A stretch of DNA of 9,563 nt from Pseudomonadota bacterium (GTDB taxonomy: Bacteria > Pseudomonadota > Alphaproteobacteria > Rhizobiales > Kaistiaceae): contig JAEZEN010000349.1 of NCBI GenBank assembly GCA_023433185.1, positions 1 to 9,563 of the forward strand, in the 5' to 3' direction. The position numbers were made by a program, and so were the translations under genes. Below are positions 1-8,979 of this stretch, piece by piece. Within the stretch, counting starts at the first letter, position 1. Every line of letters begins with the position of its first letter. Below the pieces are notes generated by a model, which worked only from the letters and a program-made list of their open reading frames with translations, ran no database searches and was not told the origin of the DNA.

Positions 1-487
1 CGCAACGGTGTTTGCGTACCATGTGCAGGATCCCGAGCGTTACGGCGTCGTCGGCTTCGATGCCCAGGACCGGGTGACCTCGATCGAGGAGAAGCCGGCG
101 CGCCCGAAATCGAACTATGCCGTCACCGGGCTCTACTACTACGACGAGCACGTGGTGGAGATGGCGCGGCAGCTGAAGCCATCGGCGCGCGGTGAGTACG
201 AGATCACCGACCTCAACCGGCTCTACCTGGAGGCGGGTGCGCTGCATGTCGAGCAGATGGGTCGCGGCTTCGCCTGGCTCGATACCGGCACGCACGACTC
301 CCTGCTCGAGGCCGGCCATTTCATCGCGACGCTGGAGAAGCGGCAGGGCCTCAAAGTTGCCTGCCCCGAAGAGATCGCCTGGCGCAACGGCTGGATCGAC
401 GATGCGCAACTCGAGCAGCTCGCCAAACCATTGGAAAAGAACGGCTATGGGCGCTACCTGATGGCCACGCTGAAGGAGGGCCGCTGA
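1..487 (+). CDS. rfbA: Glucose-1-phosphate thymidylyltransferase, C-terminal part (5' end outside window)
   Basis: RfbA/RmlA joins glucose-1-phosphate and dTTP to give dTDP-glucose, the first step of dTDP-L-rhamnose synthesis in the cytoplasm. The open frame runs in from the left edge (first complete codon at base 2), so about 161 C-terminal residues are visible of a family length near 290. Recognisable family signatures are [22 protein letters not shown] and [16 protein letters not shown]; the Asp of the last motif is a magnesium ligand in characterised RmlA enzymes. The C-terminal helical part is complete, ending at a TGA that overlaps the ATG of the next gene. The frame shows no damage. 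The coupling with rfbC indicates the tail of a rhamnose-nucleotide operon whose rfbB and rfbD probably lie to the left (inference). Confidence 0.95.
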   Translation, partial: ATVFAYHVQDPERYGVVGFDAQDRVTSIEEKPARPKSNYAVTGLYYYDEHVVEMARQLKPSARGEYEITDLNRLYLEAGALHVEQMGRGFAWLDTGTHDSLLEAGHFIATLEKRQGLKVACPEEIAWRNGWIDDAQLEQLAKPLEKNGYGRYLMATLKEGR

Positions 488-1014
488 TGCAGGTGACCAG
501 TCTCGACATCGCTGGCCTGCTGGTGCTGGAGCCGCGCGTGTTCGCGGACGAGCGCGGCGCCTTCTTCGAGAGCTTCAATCTCGCCCGATTCCGTGAAGCG
601 ACCGGGCTCGATGTCGATTTCGTGCAGGACAACCACTCGATCAGCCACAAGGGTGTGCTGCGCGGCCTCCACTACCAGACCGCCCCCCACGCCCAGGGCA
701 AGCTGGTGCGGGTCGTGCGCGGCGCGGCGTGGGACGTGGCGGTGGATATCCGGGACGGTTCGCCCAGTTATGGGAAATGGGCCGCGGTGGAACTGACGGC
801 CGAGAACCGCAAGCAGTTCTGGATCCCCGAAGGCTTCGCCCACGGCTTCCTGGCGCTCAAGGACGGTACGGAGTTTTTGTACAAGACGACCAATTACTGG
901 CACGGGCCGAGCGAACGGACGATACGGTGGGATGATCCGGCGATCGGCGTGCAGTGGCCAGTGGAGGGCCCAGCGGTACTTTCGGCGAAGGATGCGGCGG
1001 CACTGGCCTTGTGA
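487..1014 (+). CDS. rfbC: dTDP-4-dehydrorhamnose 3,5-epimerase
   Basis: RfbC/RmlC epimerises dTDP-4-keto-6-deoxyglucose at C3 and C5, the third step to dTDP-L-rhamnose. The 175 residues match the compact cupin fold of the family (usually 175-190). Visible signatures are DERGAFFESF (residues 21-30, substrate-binding Arg23), LRGLHYQ (59-64 region, His62 as catalytic base by family analogy), FWIPEGFAHGFLAL (111-124) and the LYK segment with Tyr132, the expected catalytic acid. The ATG shares its A with the rfbA stop codon (TGATG), and AGGAGG lies seven bases upstream inside rfbA, so the start is secure and translation is probably coupled. It is the last gene of the plus-strand rhamnose operon; no clear terminator hairpin was found after it. 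Confidence 0.96.
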   Translation: MQVTSLDIAGLLVLEPRVFADERGAFFESFNLARFREATGLDVDFVQDNHSISHKGVLRGLHYQTAPHAQGKLVRVVRGAAWDVAVDIRDGSPSYGKWAAVELTAENRKQFWIPEGFAHGFLALKDGTEFLYKTTNYWHGPSERTIRWDDPAIGVQWPVEGPAVLSAKDAAALAL

Positions 1015-1250
1015 CCATTGCGGGGCACGCGACTATCCCTGACGGCAACCTACCATAGATCAGGCGGGGGGCTTCATTCGGGGACACGTGCACCACGGAG
1101 TCCTTTCGGCGGTCACCACTGTCGCTGCTGGATCAATCCCGGTCACAGTCGAGAGCATTACGGTCGGTTCATTGTCGGAAGTGCCAGTTGTCTGCATGGC
1201 GGTGATCAAGACGTCGCGGCGTAGTGGGCCGAGGAGGCACCGGCTAGCGT

Positions 1251-2291
1251 TTACGGCCGGAGGAGAGACGCAAGGCGACGGCGCCCGCTAGCCGCCACCT
1301 GCGTTGCAAGCAGCGCTGTCTCAGCGAGAATCGGCGAGCCGCTCCTCAGCACGGCCACCTGCGCGGCGATCTTTGCTTTCACCCGTCTAGGCACAAACTC
1401 GTCCGCTTCAACGATGGACTGGTATTCCTGGGCAATACTAAGTGTCTCATCTCGATGCGCGGACAACCGCTTTCCGGTAGGAGAGTGGGGGCGAACCACG
1501 GCGCTGAAGGCTTCGCTTATGAAGGTTCGGTGGAAGCGTGGGATCAGGACATCCCGAAGGACAAACCAATGCTTCGTCTCATCCGAGGGAAACATCGCGT
1601 GCAGCTTTTTGAAGTATCGGAAGCGGCTCCGGCTCATGTGGATGCTGTAGGATGTGCTGGCTGAATGGATGCACCAGACGGTGACCGGCTCCGGGACGAA
1701 AACGTTGCGGTATCCCCGCCGAAAGAGACGAAGGAAGAGATCATCGTCCTCATAGCCTTTGAACTGCGGGTCAAACCCTCCGACTGAAAGGAAGGCGCTT
1801 CTCGAGATGATCGAGGCGGATGGCAGCACCATCATGTCGGCCCCCATCATCTGGAACACGTCGCGCTTAGGATGAACGGACGCATCGCCAACCACGCCGG
1901 ATCGGAACACGTTGCCGTCCTGATCCGCACCCATCAGGTCGGCATAAGCCCAGCCGAAGCCGCCGGCCCGATCTGGCACGGCGGAAAGCAAGGTCTCGAT
2001 GTGGTGGTCCAGGTAGAAATCGTCCTGATCCAGGAAGCAAATGTAGTCGGTGTCGACCGCTGCAACGCCGGTGTTCCGGGCGGCCCCTTGCCCACCGTTC
2101 GGCTGTGTGATGACAGTCGCCCCGTACTTGGCCGCGATACCCAGGAGCGCTGCTGCTTCATCGTGGCGAGACCCATCGTCAACCACCACCAGTGCGTCCG
2201 GTTGAACCGTCTGGTCCCGGACGCTTCTCAAGGATCGCTCGATGAAGCGCGAACCATTGTAGAATGGGATAATCACGGCAACTGTAGGCAT
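1251..2291 (-). CDS. Family 2 glycosyltransferase
   Basis: A GT-A fold glycosyltransferase of family GT2, predicted to move a sugar from a nucleotide donor onto a growing polysaccharide or glycolipid. The N-terminus shows the classic order: VAVIIPFYN (residues 4-11), VVVDDGS (35-41, nucleotide binding), NGGQGAARNTG (65-75), FLDQDD (86-91, the DXD-type metal site) and GGFDPQFKGYEDDDLFLRL (171-189, with the ED catalytic-base region). The C-terminal 120 residues are not recognisable and no membrane span is evident. An ATG 72 bases further upstream is also in frame, but the chosen start has GGAGAG seven bases before it and begins directly at the first beta strand, giving 346 residues. It is convergent with rfbC and divergent from the membrane protein gene. 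Donor and acceptor cannot be told from sequence; a role in surface polysaccharide is inferred from the neighbours. Confidence 0.9.
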   Translation of the reverse strand: MPTVAVIIPFYNGSRFIERSLRSVRDQTVQPDALVVVDDGSRHDEAAALLGIAAKYGATVITQPNGGQGAARNTGVAAVDTDYICFLDQDDFYLDHHIETLLSAVPDRAGGFGWAYADLMGADQDGNVFRSGVVGDASVHPKRDVFQMMGADMMVLPSASIISRSAFLSVGGFDPQFKGYEDDDLFLRLFRRGYRNVFVPEPVTVWCIHSASTSYSIHMSRSRFRYFKKLHAMFPSDETKHWFVLRDVLIPRFHRTFISEAFSAVVRPHSPTGKRLSAHRDETLSIAQEYQSIVEADEFVPRRVKAKIAAQVAVLRSGSPILAETALLATQVAASGRRRLASLLRP

Positions 2292-2310
2292 AAGGTCTCT
2301 CCGGGGAAGG

Positions 2311-2325
2311 GCAGCAATTTGCTGC
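2311..2325. promoter_or_regulatory. Perfect dyad in divergent intergenic region (candidate operator)
   Basis: GCAGCAA-T-TTGCTGC is a perfect 7+7 base inverted repeat around one central base. It sits 20 bases upstream of the glycosyltransferase start, in the 118-base region between the divergent glycosyltransferase and membrane protein genes. The short spacer suits a dimeric repressor site better than an RNA hairpin. No convincing -35/-10 pair was found on either strand, so the regulatory reading is inference. Confidence 0.35.
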
Positions 2326-2409
2326 GAATGTCCCGCTGGCACAAGGCCGAGAATCCATATCAATGGAGCTTTGTGTCGTTACTAGTGGCTCGAATCGGGA
2401 TGCGTCGGC

Positions 2410-3081
2410 GTGGAGATTAGGCTTTCGGGTATTGGGAGTTCAGTTCCAAAAATTGCGCTGATAGGGAGCATCTTCATCGCCGTCGCTGGCGCACTGAGAT
2501 ATGTGTTTCTCACCTATCTCGGAGACGCGACCGCACTGGGTTCGATGAACTGGCTCGACATCAATGTCGAGCAAAGCGTAGTAACCTGGTGGACTTCTCT
2601 GATGTGGGCTGCTTTGGCCGCCTATCTTTTTTCAGCAGGAGTATCCGCCCGTCGCAAGATGTGGTTTGTCCTCGCCGGTGGCGCGCTACTTCTCTCACTC
2701 GATGAGATCATAATGATCCACGAGTCTACAGGGCACTCTATTGCGCCGTTTGTTGACGGTGCCAGTGGCGTATGGGCTTCTAAATGGGTGATCGTGGGCG
2801 TGCCTGCCGTGGCGGCCTCCTTGCTAGCGCTGCTGCCGTTCGTGAGAAGCCTGCCTCGCAGAACGGCGGTAGGGCTTGTCGCTTCCGGCGTAGTCTTTGT
2901 GACCGGGGCGGTAGGTTGCGAAATGCTCTTCAGTGCCGCTGTGACTGAATGGGCATGGCCCGATTGGCTTATCCTGACACTCATCGTTGCTGAGGAGACA
3001 CTTGAGATGTTGGGCGTCGCAATGGCAATCGCGGTAATCGCCGCATATCTGCACTCGGATCAGGCCGCACTGATCGACTGA
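2410..3081 (+). CDS. Six-span integral membrane protein of unknown function with DE-x4-HE and EExxE motifs
   Basis: I do not recognise a characterised function. The 223 residues hold about six hydrophobic spans, near 13-35, 57-78, 84-103, 125-148, 152-175 and 185-213, so it should lie in the inner membrane. Polar residues sit inside or at the ends of spans: SLDE...HE (Asp98, Glu99, His104, Glu105) at the end of span 3, Glu171 after span 5, and AEETLEMLG (Glu195, Glu196, Glu199) in span 6. From memory, similar LDE/HE plus EE..EM..G patterns occur in other uncharacterised bacterial membrane proteins, so this is probably a conserved family. GTG is the only usable upstream start: an in-frame TAG lies at 2383, and the next ATG would lose span 1. 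GGGA lies nine bases before it, a weak ribosome site. The gene is visibly richer in A and T than rfbC or the propionyl-CoA genes (about 52% GC in one hand-counted 60-base line), which hints at transfer together with the glycosyltransferase. Confidence 0.8.
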   Translation: MEIRLSGIGSSVPKIALIGSIFIAVAGALRYVFLTYLGDATALGSMNWLDINVEQSVVTWWTSLMWAALAAYLFSAGVSARRKMWFVLAGGALLLSLDEIIMIHESTGHSIAPFVDGASGVWASKWVIVGVPAVAASLLALLPFVRSLPRRTAVGLVASGVVFVTGAVGCEMLFSAAVTEWAWPDWLILTLIVAEETLEMLGVAMAIAVIAAYLHSDQAALID

Positions 3082-3088
3082 GCCCGTC

Positions 3089-3144
3089 GCCCGACACTCG
3101 GGCCCGGCGGACTAACGGACCTGTCGACCGGCCTTGACAGGCCG
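3089..3144. terminator. Hairpins in convergent gap, possible bidirectional terminator
   Basis: Two short perfect hairpins follow the membrane protein stop: GCCCG-ACACT-CGGGC (3089-3103) and CGGCCT-TGAC-AGGCCG (3129-3144). A third, GCTCC-ACGC-GGAGC, lies at 3184-3197. They occupy the gap between two genes that converge, where terminators are expected. None has a following T-tract on either strand, so intrinsic termination is uncertain and the call rests on position and symmetry. Confidence 0.35.
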
Positions 3145-3244
3145 TCAATGCCACCGGACGTGGAAGGCATAACACAGCGACGCGCTCCACGCGGAGCTGC
3201 CGCGCGACGGCATGAGCACGGAAGCAACTCATCGCACACAGCGG

Positions 3245-4033
3245 CTACCACACGACCGCCCTGTCCGCCACCCGGCGCCAGTTGGTGCCGTCGGAGAAGG
3301 CGGGGGTGGGGCCGGCGGATTCGTTTGAGATGTAGACCAGTTGGCCGGCCGGGCTGGGGGATGGGAGGCCGGCAACCGTGTGGGATTTTAGGGTGATGGG
3401 GGCGCCCGTGGTCAGGCGGCCGGTGGGTTCGACGACCAGCGCCTCCGTCCAGTTCACGCCGTCCGCGCTCACCTTGAGGTGGAGTTTGTCGTCGCCGGTG
3501 AGGCCGAGTTCGGCGCGGGGGGAGTGGGCGGTCTGGAAGAGGAGCGAGGCGGTGTCAATGGATGAATGCTTGTTGAGCTTTACCTGAACGTCGCCTGACG
3601 CGTGGCTGAACAGGATGGCGTCGCTGGCGACGGCGAGGCGGTTGGTGGTGTCGGGGGTGGCGTTGAGGCCGAGCATGGGGGCCTCGTGGTCAAGGCCGAT
3701 GGTAGGGAGCCAAGCGGTGCCGCTCCAGGCGAGGAGGCCGTTTTCGTCGAGGACGAAGGCGAGCCAGCCGGGTTCGGGCGCGTGGAACAGCCAGGCGGCG
3801 CCATCCCACGCCGTCACCTGGTTGGCCTTGTCGGACCAGGCCCCGGTGGGAGCCGGGCCGACGATGTAACGCATGTTGACATCAGGAGAAGCGGGCGGCG
3901 TGTTCAGGTCGCGGTCGAGCACGGCGAGCTGGGTCAGCGTGTCGAGCGCGGCGATGGCTTCGTTGTGGGTGATGTGCTTTTGCGCCTGCCCGGGCAGGAT
4001 GTAGGGGAGCTTCAGGTGCGTGCTGTCGGTCAT
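3245..4033 (-). CDS. DUF2793 domain protein, phage-tail-like
   Basis: The N-terminus LPYILPGQAQKHITHNEAI (residues 9-27) is the hallmark of DUF2793, a family found in alphaproteobacterial prophages, gene-transfer-agent-like clusters and as orphan chromosomal genes. Trp-rich W.G..W elements (76-81 and 103-108) and LAFVLDENGLLAW follow. The middle (about 170-210) resembles phage structural repeats of the KVSADGVNWTEAL type. The end, AGLPSPSPAGQLVYISNES and SDGTNWRRVADRAVV, is the C-terminal module seen on tail-fibre-like proteins. A TTG five codons upstream is open, but ATG at 4033 has GAGG six bases before it and gives 262 residues. No signal peptide is seen. No phage genes flank it, and it is convergent with the membrane protein gene. 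A surface-binding or phage-derived structural role is inference. Confidence 0.85.
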   Translation of the reverse strand: MTDSTHLKLPYILPGQAQKHITHNEAIAALDTLTQLAVLDRDLNTPPASPDVNMRYIVGPAPTGAWSDKANQVTAWDGAAWLFHAPEPGWLAFVLDENGLLAWSGTAWLPTIGLDHEAPMLGLNATPDTTNRLAVASDAILFSHASGDVQVKLNKHSSIDTASLLFQTAHSPRAELGLTGDDKLHLKVSADGVNWTEALVVEPTGRLTTGAPITLKSHTVAGLPSPSPAGQLVYISNESAGPTPAFSDGTNWRRVADRAVVW

Positions 4034-4039
4034 TTCCGT

Positions 4040-4062
4040 CCTCGCCAAGTGATGAGGCGAGG
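4040..4062 (-). promoter_or_regulatory. Hairpin covering the ribosome-binding site of the DUF2793 gene
   Basis: In the minus-strand transcript CCTCGCC (4062-4056) can pair perfectly with GGCGAGG (4046-4040) across a nine-base loop. The second arm contains the GAGG that serves as Shine-Dalgarno sequence for the ATG at 4033. A seven-pair GC-rich stem could hide the ribosome site. Whether it is regulatory, or merely reduces expression, cannot be judged from sequence. Confidence 0.4.
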
Positions 4063-4106
4063 ATAAGCTGGCGGCGCCGCGCGGGGATAAGTGGGAATTC
4101 CGCCGC

Positions 4107-4130
4107 TAAAAAGCCGTGTTGATGAACGGT
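4107..4130 (-). terminator. Weak intrinsic terminator candidate after mce
   Basis: Ten bases past the mce stop, the minus-strand transcript contains CCGTT-CATC-AACACGG, which folds with a two-base bulge (CCG/CGG plus TT/AA), followed by CTTTTT. Position and T-run fit an end for the propionyl-CoA transcript, but the stem is short and imperfect. Confidence 0.4.
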
Positions 4131-4139
4131 TTCTGAACG

Positions 4140-4565
4140 TCAGGCCGGCTGGAGGTCGGGCTTCACTTCCTCGAGTTCGATCAGCGTACCGTCGAAATCC
4201 TTCGGGTGGAGGAAGAGGACCGGGAGGCCGTGCGCGCCGGTTCTCGGCTTGCCGTCGCCGAGGAGGCGGGCGCCCTGCTCGGTGAGCGTGCGGGCGGCGG
4301 AGGCGAGGTCGGGCACCTCGAAGCAGATGTGGTGCATGCCGCCATGCGGGTGCTCGTAGAGGAATTTCGCGATGGGCGAATGGTCGCCCAGCGGGGTGAT
4401 GAGCTCGATCTTGGTGTTCTCGAGCTCGACGAAGACGACGGTGACGCCGTGCTCGGGCAGGTCCTGCGGGTGGTGGACGTGGGCGCCCAGCTGGTCGCGA
4501 TATTTCGCTGCCGCGGCAAGCAGATCGGGCACGGCGATGGCAACGTGATTCAAGCGGCCGATCAT
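4140..4565 (-). CDS. mce: Methylmalonyl-CoA epimerase
   Basis: Mce interconverts (S)- and (R)-methylmalonyl-CoA, linking propionyl-CoA carboxylase to the mutase. The protein is a vicinal-oxygen-chelate (glyoxalase) fold of paired beta-alpha-beta-beta-beta modules. Signatures are LNHVAIAVPDL (5-15, metal ligand His7), FVELENTKIELITPLG (45-60), GGMHHICFEV (75-84, metal His79) and GTLIELEEV (126-134, metal Glu130), plus the usual LFLHPKD. The open frame extends 12 codons further upstream, but the ATG at 4565 has GGAG six bases before it and starts right at the first strand, giving 141 residues, close to family size. It is the last gene of the minus-strand pathway cluster, after mcmA, with a GC-rich palindrome in the 109-base gap. 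Confidence 0.94.
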   Translation of the reverse strand: MIGRLNHVAIAVPDLLAAAAKYRDQLGAHVHHPQDLPEHGVTVVFVELENTKIELITPLGDHSPIAKFLYEHPHGGMHHICFEVPDLASAARTLTEQGARLLGDGKPRTGAHGLPVLFLHPKDFDGTLIELEEVKPDLQPA

Positions 4566-4586
4566 GATTTGCTCCGCGTCTGGAAA

Positions 4587-4650
4587 CGCCCCCTCCACCA
4601 CCCTTCGGGTGGTCCCCCTCCCCCACTACGCGGTGGAGGAACCCGGCGGC
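4587..4650 (-). repeat. GC-rich palindromic intergenic element between mcmA and mce
   Basis: The element contains ACCACCC-TTC-GGGTGGT (4597-4613), a perfect seven-pair hairpin. CCTCCACC (4592-4599) can alternatively pair with GGTGGAGG (4632-4639), so two mutually exclusive folds exist. It is rich in C-runs like the two larger elements in the window but is not a copy of them. It is transcribed if mcmA and mce share a message, and could act as an mRNA-processing or attenuating structure. Repeat-family membership is inferred from its style. Confidence 0.6.
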
Positions 4651-4674
4651 GATGCGCTCCGTCAACCAGTGCGA

Positions 4675-6807
4675 TCATCGGTTGGTGAGCCTTCCCTCGA
4701 TCTGGTTGAGGACGGAGAACGCCGCTTCGAGCACGTTGGTGCCGGGGCCGAATATCTCGGCGACGCCGGCGGCGCGGAGGAAGTCGTAGTCCTGCTCGGG
4801 GATGACGCCGCCGACGATGACGGTGACGTCGCCGATGCCCCTGCCCTTGAGCTCAGCGATGAGTTCGGGGACGAGGGTCTTGTGGCCGGCGGCGTGTGAG
4901 GAGACGCCGACGGCGTCGACCTTGAGGTCGGCAACGTGGTCGGCGACCTCGGGGGCGGTTTCGAAGAGATCGCCCATGTGGACGGTAAAGCCGAGATCGG
5001 CGAAGGCGGTGGCGATGATCTTGGCGCCGCGATCGTGCCCGTCCTGCCCCATCTTGGCGATGAAGAGCGCTGGCGGGCGCTGCTCGGCGCGCTCGAAGGC
5101 TTTGATCCGGCTCTGCAATTCGGCGTATTGCGGGTCGCCGGTATAGGTTTCGGCATAGACGCCAGAGATGACGCGGGTGACGGCGGAGTGGCGGGCGAAC
5201 ACCTGCTCGAGCGCCGCGGAAATCTCGCCCAGGGTGGCGCGGGCGCGGGCCGCCTCGACGCTGGCGGCGAGGAGGTTGCCGCCGGATTTCGCCTGCTCCT
5301 GCAAGGCCTTGAGAGCGGCGGCTACAGCGTCGGCGTCGCGGGTGCGGCGGAGATCGGCGAGGCGGGCGACCTGCTCGTCGCGGACCTTGTTGTTGTCGAT
5401 CTCGCGGATCGGGATCTGCTCTTCGTTTTCAAGCCGGTAGCGGTTGACGCCGACGATGACGTCCTCGCCGCGATCGACGCGGGCCTGGCGCAGGGCGGCG
5501 GCCTTTTCGATCTCGAGCTTGGGGGTGCCGGCCTGCACGGCAGCGGTCATGCCGCCCTGGGATTCCACCTCTGCGATCAAGGCGCTGGCGCGCTCGACGA
5601 GGTCGGCGGTGAGGGCCTCGATGTAGTAGGAGCCGCCGAGGGGATCGACCACGTCGGTGACGCGGCTCTCGTGCTGGAGGATGAGCTGGGTGTTGCGGGC
5701 GATGCGGGCGGAAGATTCCGTTGGAAGCGCAATGGCTTCGTCGAAGGAGTTGGTGTGAAGGGATTGGGTGCCGCCGAGCACCGCGGCCAGCGCCTCGATG
5801 GTGGTGCGGACGATGTTGTTGTGCGGATCCTGCTCGGTGAGCGACACGCCGGATGTCTGGCAATGGGTGCGCAGCATCATGGACCTGGGGTCTTTTGCAC
5901 CCAGCTGGTGCATGAACTTCTGCCAGAGCGTGCGGGCGGCGCGGAGTTTTGCCACCTCGAGGAAGAAGTTCATGCCGATGCCGAAGAAGAAGCTCAGGCG
6001 CGGCGCAAAACTGTCGATGTCGAGGCCGCGGGCCTGGGCCGAGCGGACATATTCGATGCCATCGGCAATGGTGTAGGCGAGCTCCTGCACCGCCGTCGCC
6101 CCGGCCTCGTGCATGTGGTAGCCCGAGATCGAGATCGAGTTGAATTTTGGCATGTGCTGGGCGGTGTAGGCGATGATGTCGCCGACGATCCGCATGCTGG
6201 GCGCGGGTGGGTAGATGTAGGTGTTGCGGACCATGAACTCCTTGAGGATGTCGTTCTGGATGGTCCCGTCGAGCTGAGCCTGCTTCACCCCCTGCTCTTC
6301 GGCCGCGACGATGAACATGGCGAGGACCGGGAGGACGGCGCCGTTCATGGTCATCGAGACCGACATGCGGTCGAGCGGGATGCCGTCGAAGAGGAGCTTC
6401 ATGTCCTCGACGCTGTCGATGGCGACGCCCGCCTTGCCGACATCGCCGGTGACGCGCGGGTGGTCGCTGTCATAGCCCCGGTGGGTGGCGAGGTCGAAGG
6501 CGACGCTCAGGCCCTTTTGGCCGGCGGCGAGGTTCTTGCGGTAGAAATCGTTGGACTCGCGCGCGGTGGAGAAGCCGGCATATTGCCGGATGGTCCACGG
6601 GCGGCCGGCATACATGGTGGCGCGGACGCCGCGGGTGAACGGGGCGGCGCCGGGGAGCGAGGCAGCGGCCTCGGGGTCTACGTCGCTGGCGAAATAGGCC
6701 GGCCGGACCGGGAGGCCGCCGTAGTCGCGGTTGAGGCTGTCGACAGGGGTGTCGCGGAGGTCTTTCTGGGCGAGTCTGGCCCAGTCGGCGAAGGTGGGGC
6801 TAGGCAT
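4675..6807 (-). CDS. mcmA: Methylmalonyl-CoA mutase, single-chain type
   Basis: This adenosylcobalamin enzyme rearranges (R)-methylmalonyl-CoA to succinyl-CoA. The 710 residues hold the N-terminal substrate-binding TIM barrel (about 1-550) and the C-terminal B12-binding Rossmann domain (about 575-705). Landmarks are RQYAGFSTA (Tyr76), [11 protein letters not shown] (Arg194), [10 protein letters not shown] (Tyr230, His231) and DGHDRG (Asp589, His591, Gly594), where His591 is the lower cobalt ligand. These match Tyr89, Arg207, Tyr243 and His244 of the Propionibacterium enzyme at a constant offset of 13. Tyr76 and Arg194 are the methylmalonyl-CoA choices; isobutyryl-CoA mutases carry Phe and Gln there. 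The ATG is preceded by AGGAGGAG about nine bases upstream. The gene lies between pccA and mce on the same strand. Other names for the family are scpA and bhbA. The GTPase chaperone MeaB is not in the window. Confidence 0.97.
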   Translation of the reverse strand: MPSPTFADWARLAQKDLRDTPVDSLNRDYGGLPVRPAYFASDVDPEAAASLPGAAPFTRGVRATMYAGRPWTIRQYAGFSTARESNDFYRKNLAAGQKGLSVAFDLATHRGYDSDHPRVTGDVGKAGVAIDSVEDMKLLFDGIPLDRMSVSMTMNGAVLPVLAMFIVAAEEQGVKQAQLDGTIQNDILKEFMVRNTYIYPPAPSMRIVGDIIAYTAQHMPKFNSISISGYHMHEAGATAVQELAYTIADGIEYVRSAQARGLDIDSFAPRLSFFFGIGMNFFLEVAKLRAARTLWQKFMHQLGAKDPRSMMLRTHCQTSGVSLTEQDPHNNIVRTTIEALAAVLGGTQSLHTNSFDEAIALPTESSARIARNTQLILQHESRVTDVVDPLGGSYYIEALTADLVERASALIAEVESQGGMTAAVQAGTPKLEIEKAAALRQARVDRGEDVIVGVNRYRLENEEQIPIREIDNNKVRDEQVARLADLRRTRDADAVAAALKALQEQAKSGGNLLAASVEAARARATLGEISAALEQVFARHSAVTRVISGVYAETYTGDPQYAELQSRIKAFERAEQRPPALFIAKMGQDGHDRGAKIIATAFADLGFTVHMGDLFETAPEVADHVADLKVDAVGVSSHAAGHKTLVPELIAELKGRGIGDVTVIVGGVIPEQDYDFLRAAGVAEIFGPGTNVLEAAFSVLNQIEGRLTNR

Positions 6808-6827
6808 TCTGCTTCACTCCTCCTGCG

Positions 6828-6995
6828 TACCCCCTCCCCAGCTTCGCTAGGCCGCTGGTGCGGCCAAGCTGCGCTACCCTCCCCGCAAGGGGGAGGGTTG
6901 GGTGGCCCGAACGCCCGCCAAGGCCCACCTCCCCCCTTGCGGGGGAGGTAGCGGAGCTAACCGCGCAGCGGTGTAGCGGAGCCAGGAGGGGGGTA
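6828..6995. repeat. Compound palindromic repeat, copy A (between pccA and mcmA)
   Basis: A 168-base element running from taccccctcc to ggaggggggta, so its two ends are inverted copies of each other. It contains four hairpins: GGCCGC-TGGT-GCGGCC (6850-6865), CCCTCCCC-GCAAG-GGGGAGGG (6877-6897), CCTCCCCC-CTTGC-GGGGGAGG (6928-6948) and ACCGC-GCA-GCGGT (6960-6972). The left half is about 90% identical to copy B over 72 bases. It fills most of the gap between the pccA stop and the mcmA ribosome site. It has no coding capacity I can support and looks like a short non-autonomous repeat that would fold in the transcript. Confidence 0.85.
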
Positions 6996-7011
6996 TCAGC
7001 GACGAGCGAGT

Positions 7012-8978
<1,967 letters not shown>

Positions 8979-8979
<1 letters not shown>

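Noticed and set aside
1105..1155. Partial direct repeat cggtcac in the rfbC downstream gap
   Set aside because: Only seven matching bases with poor continuation; likely chance.
1088..1291. Possible small protein in the gap after rfbC
   Set aside because: Overlaps the 3' end of the glycosyltransferase gene on the other strand, shows no convincing Shine-Dalgarno sequence and matches nothing I recognise; the 1015-1250 gap is left without a gene.
2292..2363. Longer N-terminus for the glycosyltransferase from an ATG at 2363
   Set aside because: The extra 24 residues are not part of a GT2 fold, and the inner ATG at 2291 has a good GGAG ribosome site.
1872..2420. 182-codon plus-strand frame opposite the glycosyltransferase
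   Set aside because: Antisense to conserved GT2 motifs; the translation lacks any domain signature.
4030..4665. 211-codon minus-strand frame covering mce
   Set aside because: Arg/Pro-rich translation from the wrong frame of mce and its upstream repeat; the mce frame has clear metal ligands and a good start.
4675..6807. Mutase as isobutyryl-CoA or ethylmalonyl-CoA mutase
   Set aside because: Tyr76 and Arg194 match the methylmalonyl-CoA-specific residues, and the epimerase and pccA neighbours fit that pathway.
4936..6951. 671-codon open frame on the plus strand opposite mcmA
   Set aside because: Low-complexity translation rich in Gly, Asp, Glu, Val and Ala with no family signature, exactly antisense to the well-supported mutase; a typical GC-rich shadow frame.
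6828..6995. CRISPR array or insertion sequence
   Set aside because: Inverted rather than regularly spaced direct repeats, no spacers, no transposase frame; better described as a short palindromic intergenic repeat.
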